This document shows positions 34,661-44,211 of a DNA stretch of 64,000 nucleotides, piece by piece (the first letter of the stretch is position 1; each line of letters opens with the position of its first letter). The notes beneath the pieces were generated by a model. It had not been told where the DNA came from, did no database searches, and saw only the letters and a program-made list of their open reading frames with translations. Source of the stretch: Paenibacillus sp. HB172176 (GTDB lineage: Bacteria; Bacillota; Bacilli; Paenibacillales; Paenibacillaceae); assembly GCF_011947265.1 (NCBI RefSeq), contig NZ_JAATHD010000001.1, positions 442,041 to 506,040 of the forward strand, written 5' to 3'. A program made the position numbers and the translations under genes.

Positions 34661-36904
34661 ATGCACATTCCTCTCTATTTCGAGAAATTATCCAAGTTCG
34701 AGAGAAAGGCGGAGCCGTGCTCGATCTCAATTCCGTTCAGGCAAGGGGCCGTGATGCCGAGTTCAGAGATTACCATTATGGACGGGAGCGAGGCAGTCGC
34801 CACCCAGGGAAGAGTCACGGCGCAGTGGCCGGACGGCTCCGTCAAGTGGATGCTCCTGCATTTCATGGCGGATCTGCCCGCGGGCGAGAGCAAGAGCTTC
34901 ACTTGCAAGCCGCATGTGCGAACGACGTTTCCCGCAAGGCCTGTTAATGTGGTGATGGGCGAGCCCGATGGAGAATGCTTCATAAATACCGGCGAGCTGC
35001 AAGTGAATTTGCGGGGGGCGAGGGGCAAAGGCCTGTTTCATTCTCTGCATCGGCGGAACGGGATTCGCATGGAGGAGAGCATAGGGCCGGAAATACAAGA
35101 TCGTAACGGATGCCGTTATGTACCGGAGATTAACGCGAGAGGATGGACAGTTCTGGAAGCGGGGCCGGTTCGCGCGGTCGTCCAATCTCAAGGCGTGCAT
35201 GTCGGCGCGGATGGACGGCAATGGTTTGATTTCGAGGCGCGTGTCTATGCTTATGCGGGCAAACCGTGGCTACGAGTCGAATATCAAATTATCAACAAGC
35301 AGCCCGAGCGGGAGCAGTTGATTCGTTCGCTCGAGATGGCGTGGCGGAGTCACAGGAAAACGATCGCTGACGGCAATATTGAGATGGGTCTCGGCAGATC
35401 CAATTATGCGACAACCATTTATCGCGGCGAGACGGGCAGCCGATTATCCCATTGCATAACGGCTGAATCCCTGCTAAGCGAGGCGAACGAGCATAATCCG
35501 GAGGTTTTCTACGGCACCTTCTGGGGCGCTTGGGCAGAGAGGGGAGTGGGAGGCTTCGCCGTCACGGTGCATCAAGCGCAGCAGAACTTTCCCAAGCAAT
35601 TGGATATTGCCGATACCGGAGTGAGAGTGGGACTGATTCCGGAAGGATCGAATGTGATCATGCGACAAGGGATGGCGAAGACGCATCGCTTCTTCCTGCA
35701 TCTCTTCGAGCCCGGCGAGACGATGGAGCAGGTCAATGTCCGCAGTCTGCAATTTCAGATGCCCGATCAGCCTGTGCTGGACAGCATGGTCTATGAAGAG
35801 GCCGGCGTGATGGAGCAGTTGTCCGTCCTGAGGATGAATGACGAGGCGGAGCGCGCCTTATCTATGCTGGCGGATAGTCGGATGAGAGCGTACGGCATGC
35901 TGCACTGGGGCGACGGACCGGATCCGGATTATTCGGCACAGGGAGACGGAAACATAGTCTGGTCGAATAACGAATATGATCTGCCGCATTCCGCCATGCA
36001 CCTCTATGCGAGGAAGGGCGATCGAAAGGATTTGTCCGCTCTGCTTGTTGCGGCTGAGCATTGGATGGATGTGGATATTTGTCATTTCAGCAAGGATCCG
36101 CTGCGGCATCTGGGCCAGCTCATTCCTTCGGCCGACCATGCGTCGGGAGAGCCGGCTGTATGGCATGAATGGGTAGAGGGCCTGCTGGATTATTATCATA
36201 TGACGGGAGAATGGCGTGCATTGCGGGCGGCGATCGGGATCGGGAATAACATCATTCGCCTGCTTGCGACTCCGCAATTCCAGACAGAGGGAGAGCTTCA
36301 AGTTCGAGAGTACGGCTGGGCGCTAAGAAGCATAGTCGCATTGTTCAAGGAAACGGAGGATAACAAGTGGTTGAGAGCCGCAGAGCATATCGTAGAGCAA
36401 TTCGCGGCATGGAAGGACAAGCACGGCGCATGGCTCTCTCCTTATTCCGATCACGCTATGGTCCGTGTGCCATCCCTAATTGGCATAGCTGTCAATAGTC
36501 TCATGCGTTATTACCGACTGAAGCCTCAGGAGAGAATTAAGGAAATGATCGTGGACGCCGTTCGAGACATGATCAAGCATACCTATCGCAAGAATGAGAA
36601 GGTATTTGTCTACAAAGAACTGCCAAGTCTGTTTCGTTTCGACACTCCGGATCCTACAGTGCTGGAGTCGCTGGCTTATGCCTACGAGCTTACCGGCGAC
36701 ACCTCCTTCCTGGAAGCGGGCAGAGCAACCTTCCGGACTTCCTTGAACCGCATCGAGCGAGAATGCAGAAGCGGCATTGTCAAGGCGATCGTGGGCGACG
36801 CGCTTATCGTGGGACAGGGAGCGGGTCCTAAGATGTTCGCGCAGCAGTATTATCCGCTTTTCTATTATTATCGAACGGCTGCGGGCGCTGGGTTTTCATT
36901 GTAG
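34661..36904 (+). CDS. YetA-like / PcRGLX-family protein (probable exo-rhamnogalacturonan lyase)
   Basis: A 747-aa cytosolic protein with no signal peptide. The N-terminus (SISIPFRQGAV, then WPDGSVKWMLLHF) matches the RIFT-barrel start of the PcRGLX/YetA family, followed by a beta-sandwich and a helical (alpha/alpha) C-terminal region (about 380-745, with WHEWVEGLLDYYHMTGE). The fungal member is a family PL26 exo-lyase on rhamnogalacturonan. B. subtilis yetA lies beside lplABC, as here. The likely role is cleaving imported pectin side-backbone fragments, but activity of bacterial members is less well established. The start follows a weak TAAGGG site. Its stop is 26 bp from the convergent kinase stop. 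Confidence 0.75.
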   Translation: MHIPLYFEKLSKFERKAEPCSISIPFRQGAVMPSSEITIMDGSEAVATQGRVTAQWPDGSVKWMLLHFMADLPAGESKSFTCKPHVRTTFPARPVNVVMGEPDGECFINTGELQVNLRGARGKGLFHSLHRRNGIRMEESIGPEIQDRNGCRYVPEINARGWTVLEAGPVRAVVQSQGVHVGADGRQWFDFEARVYAYAGKPWLRVEYQIINKQPEREQLIRSLEMAWRSHRKTIADGNIEMGLGRSNYATTIYRGETGSRLSHCITAESLLSEANEHNPEVFYGTFWGAWAERGVGGFAVTVHQAQQNFPKQLDIADTGVRVGLIPEGSNVIMRQGMAKTHRFFLHLFEPGETMEQVNVRSLQFQMPDQPVLDSMVYEEAGVMEQLSVLRMNDEAERALSMLADSRMRAYGMLHWGDGPDPDYSAQGDGNIVWSNNEYDLPHSAMHLYARKGDRKDLSALLVAAEHWMDVDICHFSKDPLRHLGQLIPSADHASGEPAVWHEWVEGLLDYYHMTGEWRALRAAIGIGNNIIRLLATPQFQTEGELQVREYGWALRSIVALFKETEDNKWLRAAEHIVEQFAAWKDKHGAWLSPYSDHAMVRVPSLIGIAVNSLMRYYRLKPQERIKEMIVDAVRDMIKHTYRKNEKVFVYKELPSLFRFDTPDPTVLESLAYAYELTGDTSFLEAGRATFRTSLNRIERECRSGIVKAIVGDALIVGQGAGPKMFAQQYYPLFYYYRTAAGAGFSL

Positions 36905-36930
36905 GCAGCATGGCAGGGGGGCTAATAACG

Positions 36931-38712
36931 TTACAGATAGGGGAACCGAATGATGACGACGGTTCCCCATCCATGCTTGCTTTTGACCGTCAGACCGAAT
37001 TCCTCTCCGTATTTCAATTGAAGGCGCTGATGAATATTGCGCAGGCCCAATCCCGAAGAGCGCTGAGATTCCTTATGATTCAATTCGTTGCGAAGCTTGG
37101 TCAAGGCCTCCTTCGGCATCCCGCCCCCGTTGTCGACGATTGTTGCGAGAATGACGGAATCGTTCGCCTGAACGGCGACCCGCAGCTTATGCCGCGACTC
37201 GCGATTGCGAAAGCCATGCTTGATGCTGTTCTCGACAAGCGGCTGGAAGAGCAGCTTGAGCGTTGAAGCCGAAAGCGCGCGATCGTCCGCATTCAACTCG
37301 AAAGTGAAGCCGTCGTCCCTCATAATTTGCTGCATGTATACGTACTTGCGCAGGTTGTCCAAATCCTCGCTGATAGTCACGACGGGACGGCTGTGGTCCG
37401 TCACATATCTCAGGTTGGAGGAGAGATGAAGCAGAAGCGTGGATACGACGTTGTTCTTGCCCATTCTGTCGATCGCTTCCCAATTGATGGCTTCGAGCAT
37501 GTTGTACAGGAAATGGGGATTGATTTGCGATTGCAGGGCGAACAGCTCCGTCTCTCTTTGAAGCAGTCTGTTCTGGGTCAACGACTCCTTCATCTCGTTT
37601 TTCTCTATAAAATTCCGAACAAGATGCAAGGTGATATAGCCGAATTCGTCATTCTTGTTGGGGTGGAACTTGGAAATATCTTTGCCTTCGTTATAGTGGC
37701 GAATCATATCGATCAGCGTTCGAACAGGCTTGTAGTTTTTGGCTGTGTATCTATAGGCCAGCGCAATGCCAAGTAAGATCGTCGCGACAACGATGATGAC
37801 GTTCACTCTCTTGATAAAATCCAGGCGCTGCGTCAGCTTTTCCGTCGGCAGTATGGATATATAGGTCCAATCGTAATGATTGGATTCCACATAGGACACC
37901 AGATAGGAGCCTTGATCGGCGTTTTTCACCATATGCCCGCTCACGCTTAGCTGATCGAGATCCTCCTGATTCAGGAAATGGGATAATTGGGCATCCGAGG
38001 TTTTGTAGAGCACGCTTCCCATTCCGTCCATAATGAAGATCGTTTTGTTCTTCGCATCCGGAATATCGGAGATGAGAGAGTCGAAATATTTCGTTTCCAG
38101 ATTCATGACAATTACGCCAGTGCCTTGTCCGGGCTGCGTGACAAAGATGGGCACCTTGCGGTAGAGCGACAGCGTCTCGATGCGGCCTTCGGGAGAATTG
38201 GAAATTTCGGCGGAACGGACCTCTGCCCAATAATTCTTCTTATCCTTGTTCCTGCTATAGGATTCAAGCCAGCTCTTGTCCTCGAGCTGAGCCAGCTTGC
38301 GGATGCCGTCCGTCGTGAAGATAAACTCGTCATTCTGCTCGTGATAGAAGTAGGCGGATCGAATATACGGCTTGGCGAGAAAGATGCGGAACGTATTCTC
38401 CATAACCGAATTCAGGTAGATGTATCTGGACGGGGACAAATTTCCTCCTGGCTCCATTAATCCTTCTACGGCATTGTTGAATTCATTGTCAAATTCGAGG
38501 AGGGAGATGAGCTGCGTAATATCGTTCAGAATCGTGTCCAGCGTCTGGCCCATCAGCGACAGAAATTTGGCATCCTTCTCGATTTCCTGGTTTTTCATAT
38601 CGCTGCTCCAGTACGTAATGTAATACACGTTAAGCAGCAGAATGGGGATGAAGATGCATAGAATCAGCCAACTGAAGTTTTTGACCATCAACTGCTTCCG
38701 AATATTCAGCAT
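36931..38712 (-). CDS. YesM-type sensor histidine kinase
   Basis: A 593-aa membrane kinase: TM1 (about 13-35), extracellular sensor (~36-290), TM2 (~293-313), HAMP-like linker, then SQINPHFLYN (H400) and HATPase (LVENSIKHG, DNGGGM, GLGLRNIHQRL). The gene starts 6 bp after the response regulator stop in the same operon. The pair is divergent from the importer at 40603-44172 and presumably activates it on sensing an external glycan. Confidence 0.93.
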   Translation of the reverse strand: MLNIRKQLMVKNFSWLILCIFIPILLLNVYYITYWSSDMKNQEIEKDAKFLSLMGQTLDTILNDITQLISLLEFDNEFNNAVEGLMEPGGNLSPSRYIYLNSVMENTFRIFLAKPYIRSAYFYHEQNDEFIFTTDGIRKLAQLEDKSWLESYSRNKDKKNYWAEVRSAEISNSPEGRIETLSLYRKVPIFVTQPGQGTGVIVMNLETKYFDSLISDIPDAKNKTIFIMDGMGSVLYKTSDAQLSHFLNQEDLDQLSVSGHMVKNADQGSYLVSYVESNHYDWTYISILPTEKLTQRLDFIKRVNVIIVVATILLGIALAYRYTAKNYKPVRTLIDMIRHYNEGKDISKFHPNKNDEFGYITLHLVRNFIEKNEMKESLTQNRLLQRETELFALQSQINPHFLYNMLEAINWEAIDRMGKNNVVSTLLLHLSSNLRYVTDHSRPVVTISEDLDNLRKYVYMQQIMRDDGFTFELNADDRALSASTLKLLFQPLVENSIKHGFRNRESRHKLRVAVQANDSVILATIVDNGGGMPKEALTKLRNELNHKESQRSSGLGLRNIHQRLQLKYGEEFGLTVKSKHGWGTVVIIRFPYL

Positions 38713-38718
38713 GCGTCC

Positions 38719-40338
38719 CTAACCGTCCTCTCCGATGCGAATTCGATCTCTGTATTCAGAAGGCGTTAACCCCGATACGGCTTTGAACACCTGGCTGAAA
38801 TGCTTGGTGCTTCGATAGCCGACGCGATCCCCGATTTCGTAAATTTTCATATGAATATTCCGCAATAGAGACTGCGCTTCGCGTACCCGTACTTGAGTGA
38901 CATATTCCACAAAGCTGCTTCCCGTTACTTTTTTGAATAATTTGCTAACGTAGGTCGGACTGAGATGAACGGCGTTCGAGGCGGATTGAAGCGTTATGTC
39001 GTCCATATAGTTTTTCTCGATATAGCTTTTGATTTGCGCGACGAATTTATGGCTCATTGAGCTCTTGCTTTGATTGAGCCGCAAGGCGCATGCGAGGACC
39101 GCTGCTTTGAGCTGCCGCTCCATCTCGGATGGGTCGTGCGCATCATCCAATTGCAGGAATGATCGGGATAGATCATCGCAGCTTCCCAGTGGCTTGCTTT
39201 GAAAGTTCTCCACAGAGGCTTGTACGGCCAGCATTGCGTTTCTCATGCCCTGACGGAGGATTTCGATTGAGGCATGGTGGGCCTTCAGATAAGCGAACAG
39301 TGCCGCAACCGCTTGCTCCGTCTCGTCAGCTTTCCCCGCCAGCATGCAGCGGATAATTTCTTGATCCAGACTTCGCGGATGAGTGGGAGCGGAGAAGCGC
39401 TCGAATGCCGGTGTCTGAGCTTGAGGCGGGAAGGCTGCCTGAGCTTCTGTCTCAGCCTGAGCCGCCGTTCCGGCCCGTTTGCGCTCGAGTGCTTGACGAC
39501 TGCCTTGTTGGAGATCGGAGAGCGACAGGAAGGCATCGCTTAAGAAAACAGGGGGATGCGGATCGGCGGGGGACAGCGTCTGCAGGAGATGCCGAACAGC
39601 TTCATCCCGTTGCCCCCCCTCATTATAGTTCAACAAGAGATGGATATCCTCTTCTTGCTTGAGAGTGAAGGGGAACACGGCTATGGAAAACCGCTGCAGG
39701 CTGCCGCGCAAATTGCGGATGCCGCGAAATGCGGTCAGCTTGTCGTTGGCCGGAAGCGAATGCGGCATGGAGGCGAGCGTCATGACGCAATAGCGGCTGT
39801 AAGGCAGCTCGATGCGATGCTCGAACAAAAACTCCTGAACGGCTTCCGGGCTGCAGCCGTTGCCGAAAATTAGCTCCTCCAGAAATTGCTCGAACAGCAG
39901 ATCGACGGCGTCCATGTATTTTTCCTCGAATGTTTTCATCTGCGTCTGCTGAAGAAGCCGACTATCGCGCTCTGACGCAACTTCCATCAATGCTTTGTTG
40001 AGCTGCCCAAGATCGGTCGGCTTGGTCAAGTAATGCTTGACGCCGAATGCCATCGCTTGCTTCGCATAATCGAAATCGCGAAAGCCGCTTAATAGAATAA
40101 TAGAGATCTCCGGCCTCATGCGAGTGATTTGCTCGATGAGCTGCAAGCCGTCCATCATCGGCATTCTGATATCGGTAATCAGAACGTCGACGGAATGGGT
40201 TTTCATCAATTCAAGAGCTTCCAGTCCCTCGGAGGCCTGGAGGGGAGCTTGAAAGTGCAGGGCATTCCATTCGACATGGCGCATGAGACCTTCTCTGATC
40301 TTCTTTTCGTCGTCTACGATAAGAACGGAGTATCGCAT
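38719..40338 (-). CDS. YesN-type response regulator with AraC HTH
   Basis: A 539-aa protein. The ATG at 40338 follows GGGAGAG; an in-frame extension to 40446 lacks a ribosome site. It has a receiver (LIVDDEKK, acceptor D56 in VLITDIRMPMMDG, Lys in HYLTKPTD), a long middle region (about 130-430) with a Gln/Ala-rich stretch (AAQAETEAQAAFPPQAQ) and an AraC double HTH at the C-terminus. It is the first gene of the operon with the kinase. It likely controls the divergent importer, beta-propeller, aldolase and oxidoreductase genes. Confidence 0.93.
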   Translation of the reverse strand: MRYSVLIVDDEKKIREGLMRHVEWNALHFQAPLQASEGLEALELMKTHSVDVLITDIRMPMMDGLQLIEQITRMRPEISIILLSGFRDFDYAKQAMAFGVKHYLTKPTDLGQLNKALMEVASERDSRLLQQTQMKTFEEKYMDAVDLLFEQFLEELIFGNGCSPEAVQEFLFEHRIELPYSRYCVMTLASMPHSLPANDKLTAFRGIRNLRGSLQRFSIAVFPFTLKQEEDIHLLLNYNEGGQRDEAVRHLLQTLSPADPHPPVFLSDAFLSLSDLQQGSRQALERKRAGTAAQAETEAQAAFPPQAQTPAFERFSAPTHPRSLDQEIIRCMLAGKADETEQAVAALFAYLKAHHASIEILRQGMRNAMLAVQASVENFQSKPLGSCDDLSRSFLQLDDAHDPSEMERQLKAAVLACALRLNQSKSSMSHKFVAQIKSYIEKNYMDDITLQSASNAVHLSPTYVSKLFKKVTGSSFVEYVTQVRVREAQSLLRNIHMKIYEIGDRVGYRSTKHFSQVFKAVSGLTPSEYRDRIRIGEDG

Positions 40339-40602
40339 GATGCTCTCCCTCGCCTTCTGCTGATTATCTTCAATTATAACGTCGATTTTTGACAGTGAAC
40401 AACCATCTGGCAGGAATAATGCCCAATTGACCAAATATTCGGACAAGCTTGCAAGATTTCGAACCTTGGAGGCGATTTTACAGTAGCGAGCATCGAAAGG
40501 CTCGCGCCATCTGGCTATATTTGCGAACGATATCGCAAGTTCATGTCGTTTTCAGCCCCGGGCCGGGCGGCTTATACTTAAGTCACAAACAACGAATCAG
40601 GC

Positions 40603-41610
40603 ATGTTGAGTCTTCGGAAACGGGTGATGGAAATGGCTTTGACGGAAAAAGCGGGAATGAAGAAAGCGGCCTTCGCATGGAATCGGCGGCGGACGGAAGG
40701 CAGGCAGGGAGGGACCTTGGCCCATATGCGCGCCAACAAATCGCTCTATCTCCTATTGGCGCCGGGAATTCTCTACTATATTCTGTTTCATTATTTGCCG
40801 ATGTACGGCATTATGATCGCTTTTCAGGATTACAGCATTTTCGGCGGCTTGACAGGGAGCGAATGGATTGGACTGCAGCATTTCAGAGATTTATTCGCGA
40901 ATGAGGATTTCTATCAAGTATTTCGGAATTCCTTGTTAATCAGCTTCTATAAGATTGTGTTCAACTTTCCTGTACCGATTCTGCTGGCGATTCTGTTGAA
41001 CGAGGTTCGCAAGATGGCCTTTAAGGGAACGATTCAGACCGTTATCTATCTTCCCTACTTTCTCTCCTGGGTCGTTATCTCGGGTCTGGTCATCAATTTC
41101 CTCTCGCCTTCCTCGGGCGTGGTGAACATGGTGATTGAATCGTTCGGAGGAGATCCGATTAATTTCCTGGCAGAGAAATCCTACTTCCGCTCGATTATCG
41201 TTCTGTCGGATTTATGGCATGGCATGGGCTGGAATACAATTATATTCCTGGCCGCTTTGACCGGCGTCGATCCGCAGCTCTACGAGGCGGCGCGAATGGA
41301 CGGGGCCAACCGGATTCATCAAATGCTGCATGTGACGCTGCCGGGGCTGAAGAGCACGATTATTGTGCTGCTGCTGATCAAGATCGGCCATGTGATGGAC
41401 AATGGCTTCGAGCAAATTTTTCTGCTCAGCAATCCGCTTGTCTACGAGGTCGGGGATGTCTTCGAAACCTATGTTTATCGCACGGGCTTGATCGAGGCCC
41501 AATATGATTTCTCGACCGCGGTGGGCTTGTTCAAGTCGGCAATCGGCCTTTCGCTGCTGCTAATCGCGAACGCCGTGGCGCGCAGATTCGGGGAAAGGGG
41601 GATATTCTAA
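40603..41610 (+). CDS. ABC transporter permease (LplB type)
   Basis: A 335-aa protein with six membrane segments, NKSLYLLLAPGILYYILFHYLPMYG and the EAA loop EAARMDGANRIHQMLHVTLP. The start is uncertain: the ATG at 40603 has no clear ribosome site, and in-frame ATGs at 40627 and 40633 are alternatives. The 264-bp upstream region holds TATACT (about 40574) and two copies of CCATCTGGC (40403, 40507) 104 bp apart. The stop overlaps the next start by 1 bp. Confidence 0.9.
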   Translation: MLSLRKRVMEMALTEKAGMKKAAFAWNRRRTEGRQGGTLAHMRANKSLYLLLAPGILYYILFHYLPMYGIMIAFQDYSIFGGLTGSEWIGLQHFRDLFANEDFYQVFRNSLLISFYKIVFNFPVPILLAILLNEVRKMAFKGTIQTVIYLPYFLSWVVISGLVINFLSPSSGVVNMVIESFGGDPINFLAEKSYFRSIIVLSDLWHGMGWNTIIFLAALTGVDPQLYEAARMDGANRIHQMLHVTLPGLKSTIIVLLLIKIGHVMDNGFEQIFLLSNPLVYEVGDVFETYVYRTGLIEAQYDFSTAVGLFKSAIGLSLLLIANAVARRFGERGIF

Positions 41611-42485
41611 TGCGCATTCGCAGCTCAATCGGCGACCGTTTCTTTGATGTCTGCAATTATTGTTTTCTGATTCTGTTAGGCGTGATTACGCTGTATCCGG
41701 TGCTTAACGTGGCGGCAATCTCCTTAAGCAGCTATTCGGGTTATGTCAGCAATCCGCTCATGATTTTCCCGATTGATTTCGATCTGAGCGCTTACGGCCA
41801 GATTATTACGAATCCGCTGCTCCTATCGAGCTACGGCAATACGATATTCATTACGCTAGTCGGTACGCTGCTTAATGTCGCCGTTACCGTGCTGACGGCG
41901 TATCCGCTGGCAAAATCGAAGATTCGCGGCTCAAGGCTGGTCATGTTCTTCATCATATTCACGATGCTGTTCAGCGGAGGCATGATTCCGACCTTTCTCG
42001 TAGTGAAGGGGATGCATCTGTACAACTCTCTGTGGGCGGTTATTGTGCCGCTGCTGATCAGTACCTACAACTTCATTATCGTCAAAACCTTCTTCGAGAC
42101 GATTCCGGATGCGCTGGAGGAATCCGCCAAGATCGACGGCGCGGGCCATATGTACATTTTGTTCAAAATCATCATCCCCCTCTCGTTGCCGTTAATGGCT
42201 ACGGTCAGCCTGTTCTACGGGGTGGCGAACTGGAACCGGTTTTTCGAGGCGGTGCTCTATCTGAACGATCGCTCGAACTGGACGATGACAATCTTGCTTC
42301 GGGAAATCATTACGGAGAATTCGGATTTGTTCGCAAGCTCGGATCCGATGGCGACGGAGAAGATGTATCCGAAGACGATGCAGAGCGCTACGATTATTGT
42401 CGCCATTCTGCCGATTCTGTTCTCGTATCCGTTCATGCAGAAATATTTCATCAAGGGCATTATGCTGGGAGCCGTCAAGCAATAG
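41610..42485 (+). CDS. ABC transporter permease (LplC/YtcP type)
   Basis: A 291-aa protein with six membrane segments, the EAA loop ESAKIDGAGHMYILFKIIIP and the C-terminus FIKGIMLGAVKQ typical of YtcP-type permeases. The start codon shares one base with the stop of the previous permease (TAATG), so translation is coupled. GGGG lies just upstream. It forms the channel with the preceding gene product. Confidence 0.92.
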   Translation: MRIRSSIGDRFFDVCNYCFLILLGVITLYPVLNVAAISLSSYSGYVSNPLMIFPIDFDLSAYGQIITNPLLLSSYGNTIFITLVGTLLNVAVTVLTAYPLAKSKIRGSRLVMFFIIFTMLFSGGMIPTFLVVKGMHLYNSLWAVIVPLLISTYNFIIVKTFFETIPDALEESAKIDGAGHMYILFKIIIPLSLPLMATVSLFYGVANWNRFFEAVLYLNDRSNWTMTILLREIITENSDLFASSDPMATEKMYPKTMQSATIIVAILPILFSYPFMQKYFIKGIMLGAVKQ

Positions 42486-42570
42486 CTTCGATATCTCTCC
42501 GGCGATGTTCGGCATGCAGAGGACAGAGCCGGGTTGATATATAAATCGATAAGTAGAGGAGAGTCCGCGC

Positions 42571-44172
42571 ATGAGAAGAAAAGGGTCCATCTGGATTGGC
42601 ATGGCTTTAACGATCGTCATGATGAGCACGACCGTTCTTGGCTGCTCGCAAAGCGGCGCATCGGACAACAATGGGGGCAACGCGAATGCAAGCGGCAAGG
42701 AGGAGGGCGGCAACGGCTCGGCCAAGCCGGTAAAATTTGAAATTTTGCTTAGGGCCGGCTCCGAATTCACGCCGGAGAATAATCCATGGGTAGATGAAAT
42801 CAACGAGAAGGCGAATGCGGATATTACCTGGAATGCCGTGCCTATTGCCAACGTATGGGAGAAGCGCAACGTGCTGATGGCTTCCGGCGATTATCCGGAG
42901 GTGATCATTATGAATCCTCCAGCGGACAATATGTATGAGGAGATGGTGAAGAACGGCGTACTCCTGCCGCTGAACGATTATCTGGAGGATGCGCCGAATC
43001 TGATGAAATACACCAACCCCGCTTCGCTGGAATCCGTCCGCGAGGAGGATGGCAGCATCTATATGATTCCCCGCTCCACGATTGTGCGAGAGGACTTCAT
43101 GGGCATTCGCAAGGACTGGCTGGATAAGCTGAACCTGGAAACGCCGGAGACGATCGACGACTGGAGGGAGTTCTTCAAAGCAGTCGCGACCGGAGATCCG
43201 GACGGCAACGGCAAGGCGGACACCTACGGCATTACGGAATCGAACGAGATGATGTCCATGAACGGCACGATTAATCTCGAATATTTCGCTCGCGCCTGGC
43301 ATGCCGACAAGCAGTGGTACGACGACGGCAAAGGCGGCGTGTTCTACGGCGTATTCGCCAAGGACGGACGCTTCAAGAATGCGCTCGAATTTTACCGGGA
43401 GCTGGTCGAGGATAAGTCCATGGATCCTGATATGATCACGAACAAGGGCATCGCTGCCAAGGAGGATAAATTCAATCGGGGCGTGACGTCGGCTATGCGC
43501 ATGTTCGCCGGCAAGCTGGACAGCTATCTGAATGTTATTCGGAATATTCAGCCGGAAGCGGAAATCGAGCTGGTGGATTTCCCGACAGCTCCGGATTCGG
43601 AGGCCTACAAGGACGAGAAGCTGATTCTGACGAATTCCGGCGTATACAACGCATGGGCGTTGACGAACAAGGCCAAGGGCAAGGAGAAGGAGATTATCCG
43701 CGTATTCGACTGGATGCTTGGCGACGAAGGCTGGAATGTGCTTAAGAATGGCGTGGAAGGGGTGCAATACAAGCAGGAGAATGGTGAAATGGTGAAGCTG
43801 GAGCCCGAATACGGCAATTTCTCCAAGTGGATCGGCCACCTGATGATGTTCCGCCGTCCGAATGACGAGGATCTGTGGTTGAAGAAGCTCGTGCCAGAGG
43901 TTTATCCGTATCAGAAGGAATGGCTGGACAAAAGCGTAAGCTACGTGAACGACAATTATCAGCAGGACGGCTTGCTTGGCCTCGTATCGGACAAGCAGAC
44001 CGAATTTTACAAGAAGGATATTTATACGAAGGAATTCGTGGAGGTTGTCGCCCAGATTATATTCGGCGAGCTTCCGCTGTCGGCCTGGGACGAGTTCCTC
44101 GACAAGGTGTACGCCAGCGGCTGGGAAGAAGTCACGCAGGAGTATAACGAATACTATCAATCGCATCGGTAG
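42571..44172 (+). CDS. ABC transporter substrate-binding lipoprotein (LplA type)
   Basis: A 533-aa protein with a lipoprotein signal (TVLGC, C25), a Gly/Asn/Ser linker and an LplA-type solute-binding fold. It contains the calcium-loop-like GDPDGNGKADTYG (about residue 209). AGAGGAGAG lies upstream of the ATG. It belongs with the two permeases before it. The cargo is unknown; the following genes suggest an acidic sugar oligomer. Confidence 0.9.
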   Translation: MRRKGSIWIGMALTIVMMSTTVLGCSQSGASDNNGGNANASGKEEGGNGSAKPVKFEILLRAGSEFTPENNPWVDEINEKANADITWNAVPIANVWEKRNVLMASGDYPEVIIMNPPADNMYEEMVKNGVLLPLNDYLEDAPNLMKYTNPASLESVREEDGSIYMIPRSTIVREDFMGIRKDWLDKLNLETPETIDDWREFFKAVATGDPDGNGKADTYGITESNEMMSMNGTINLEYFARAWHADKQWYDDGKGGVFYGVFAKDGRFKNALEFYRELVEDKSMDPDMITNKGIAAKEDKFNRGVTSAMRMFAGKLDSYLNVIRNIQPEAEIELVDFPTAPDSEAYKDEKLILTNSGVYNAWALTNKAKGKEKEIIRVFDWMLGDEGWNVLKNGVEGVQYKQENGEMVKLEPEYGNFSKWIGHLMMFRRPNDEDLWLKKLVPEVYPYQKEWLDKSVSYVNDNYQQDGLLGLVSDKQTEFYKKDIYTKEFVEVVAQIIFGELPLSAWDEFLDKVYASGWEEVTQEYNEYYQSHR

Positions 44173-44211
44173 TGTTGGCATGCAAATTCGAATGAAGGAG
44201 ACTTGCCTGAT

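Noticed and set aside
40403..40515. Two CCATCTGGC copies as operator of the YesN regulator
   Set aside because: They are only 9 bp long and 104 bp apart, and one lies far from the -10. Too weak to list as a site without conservation data.
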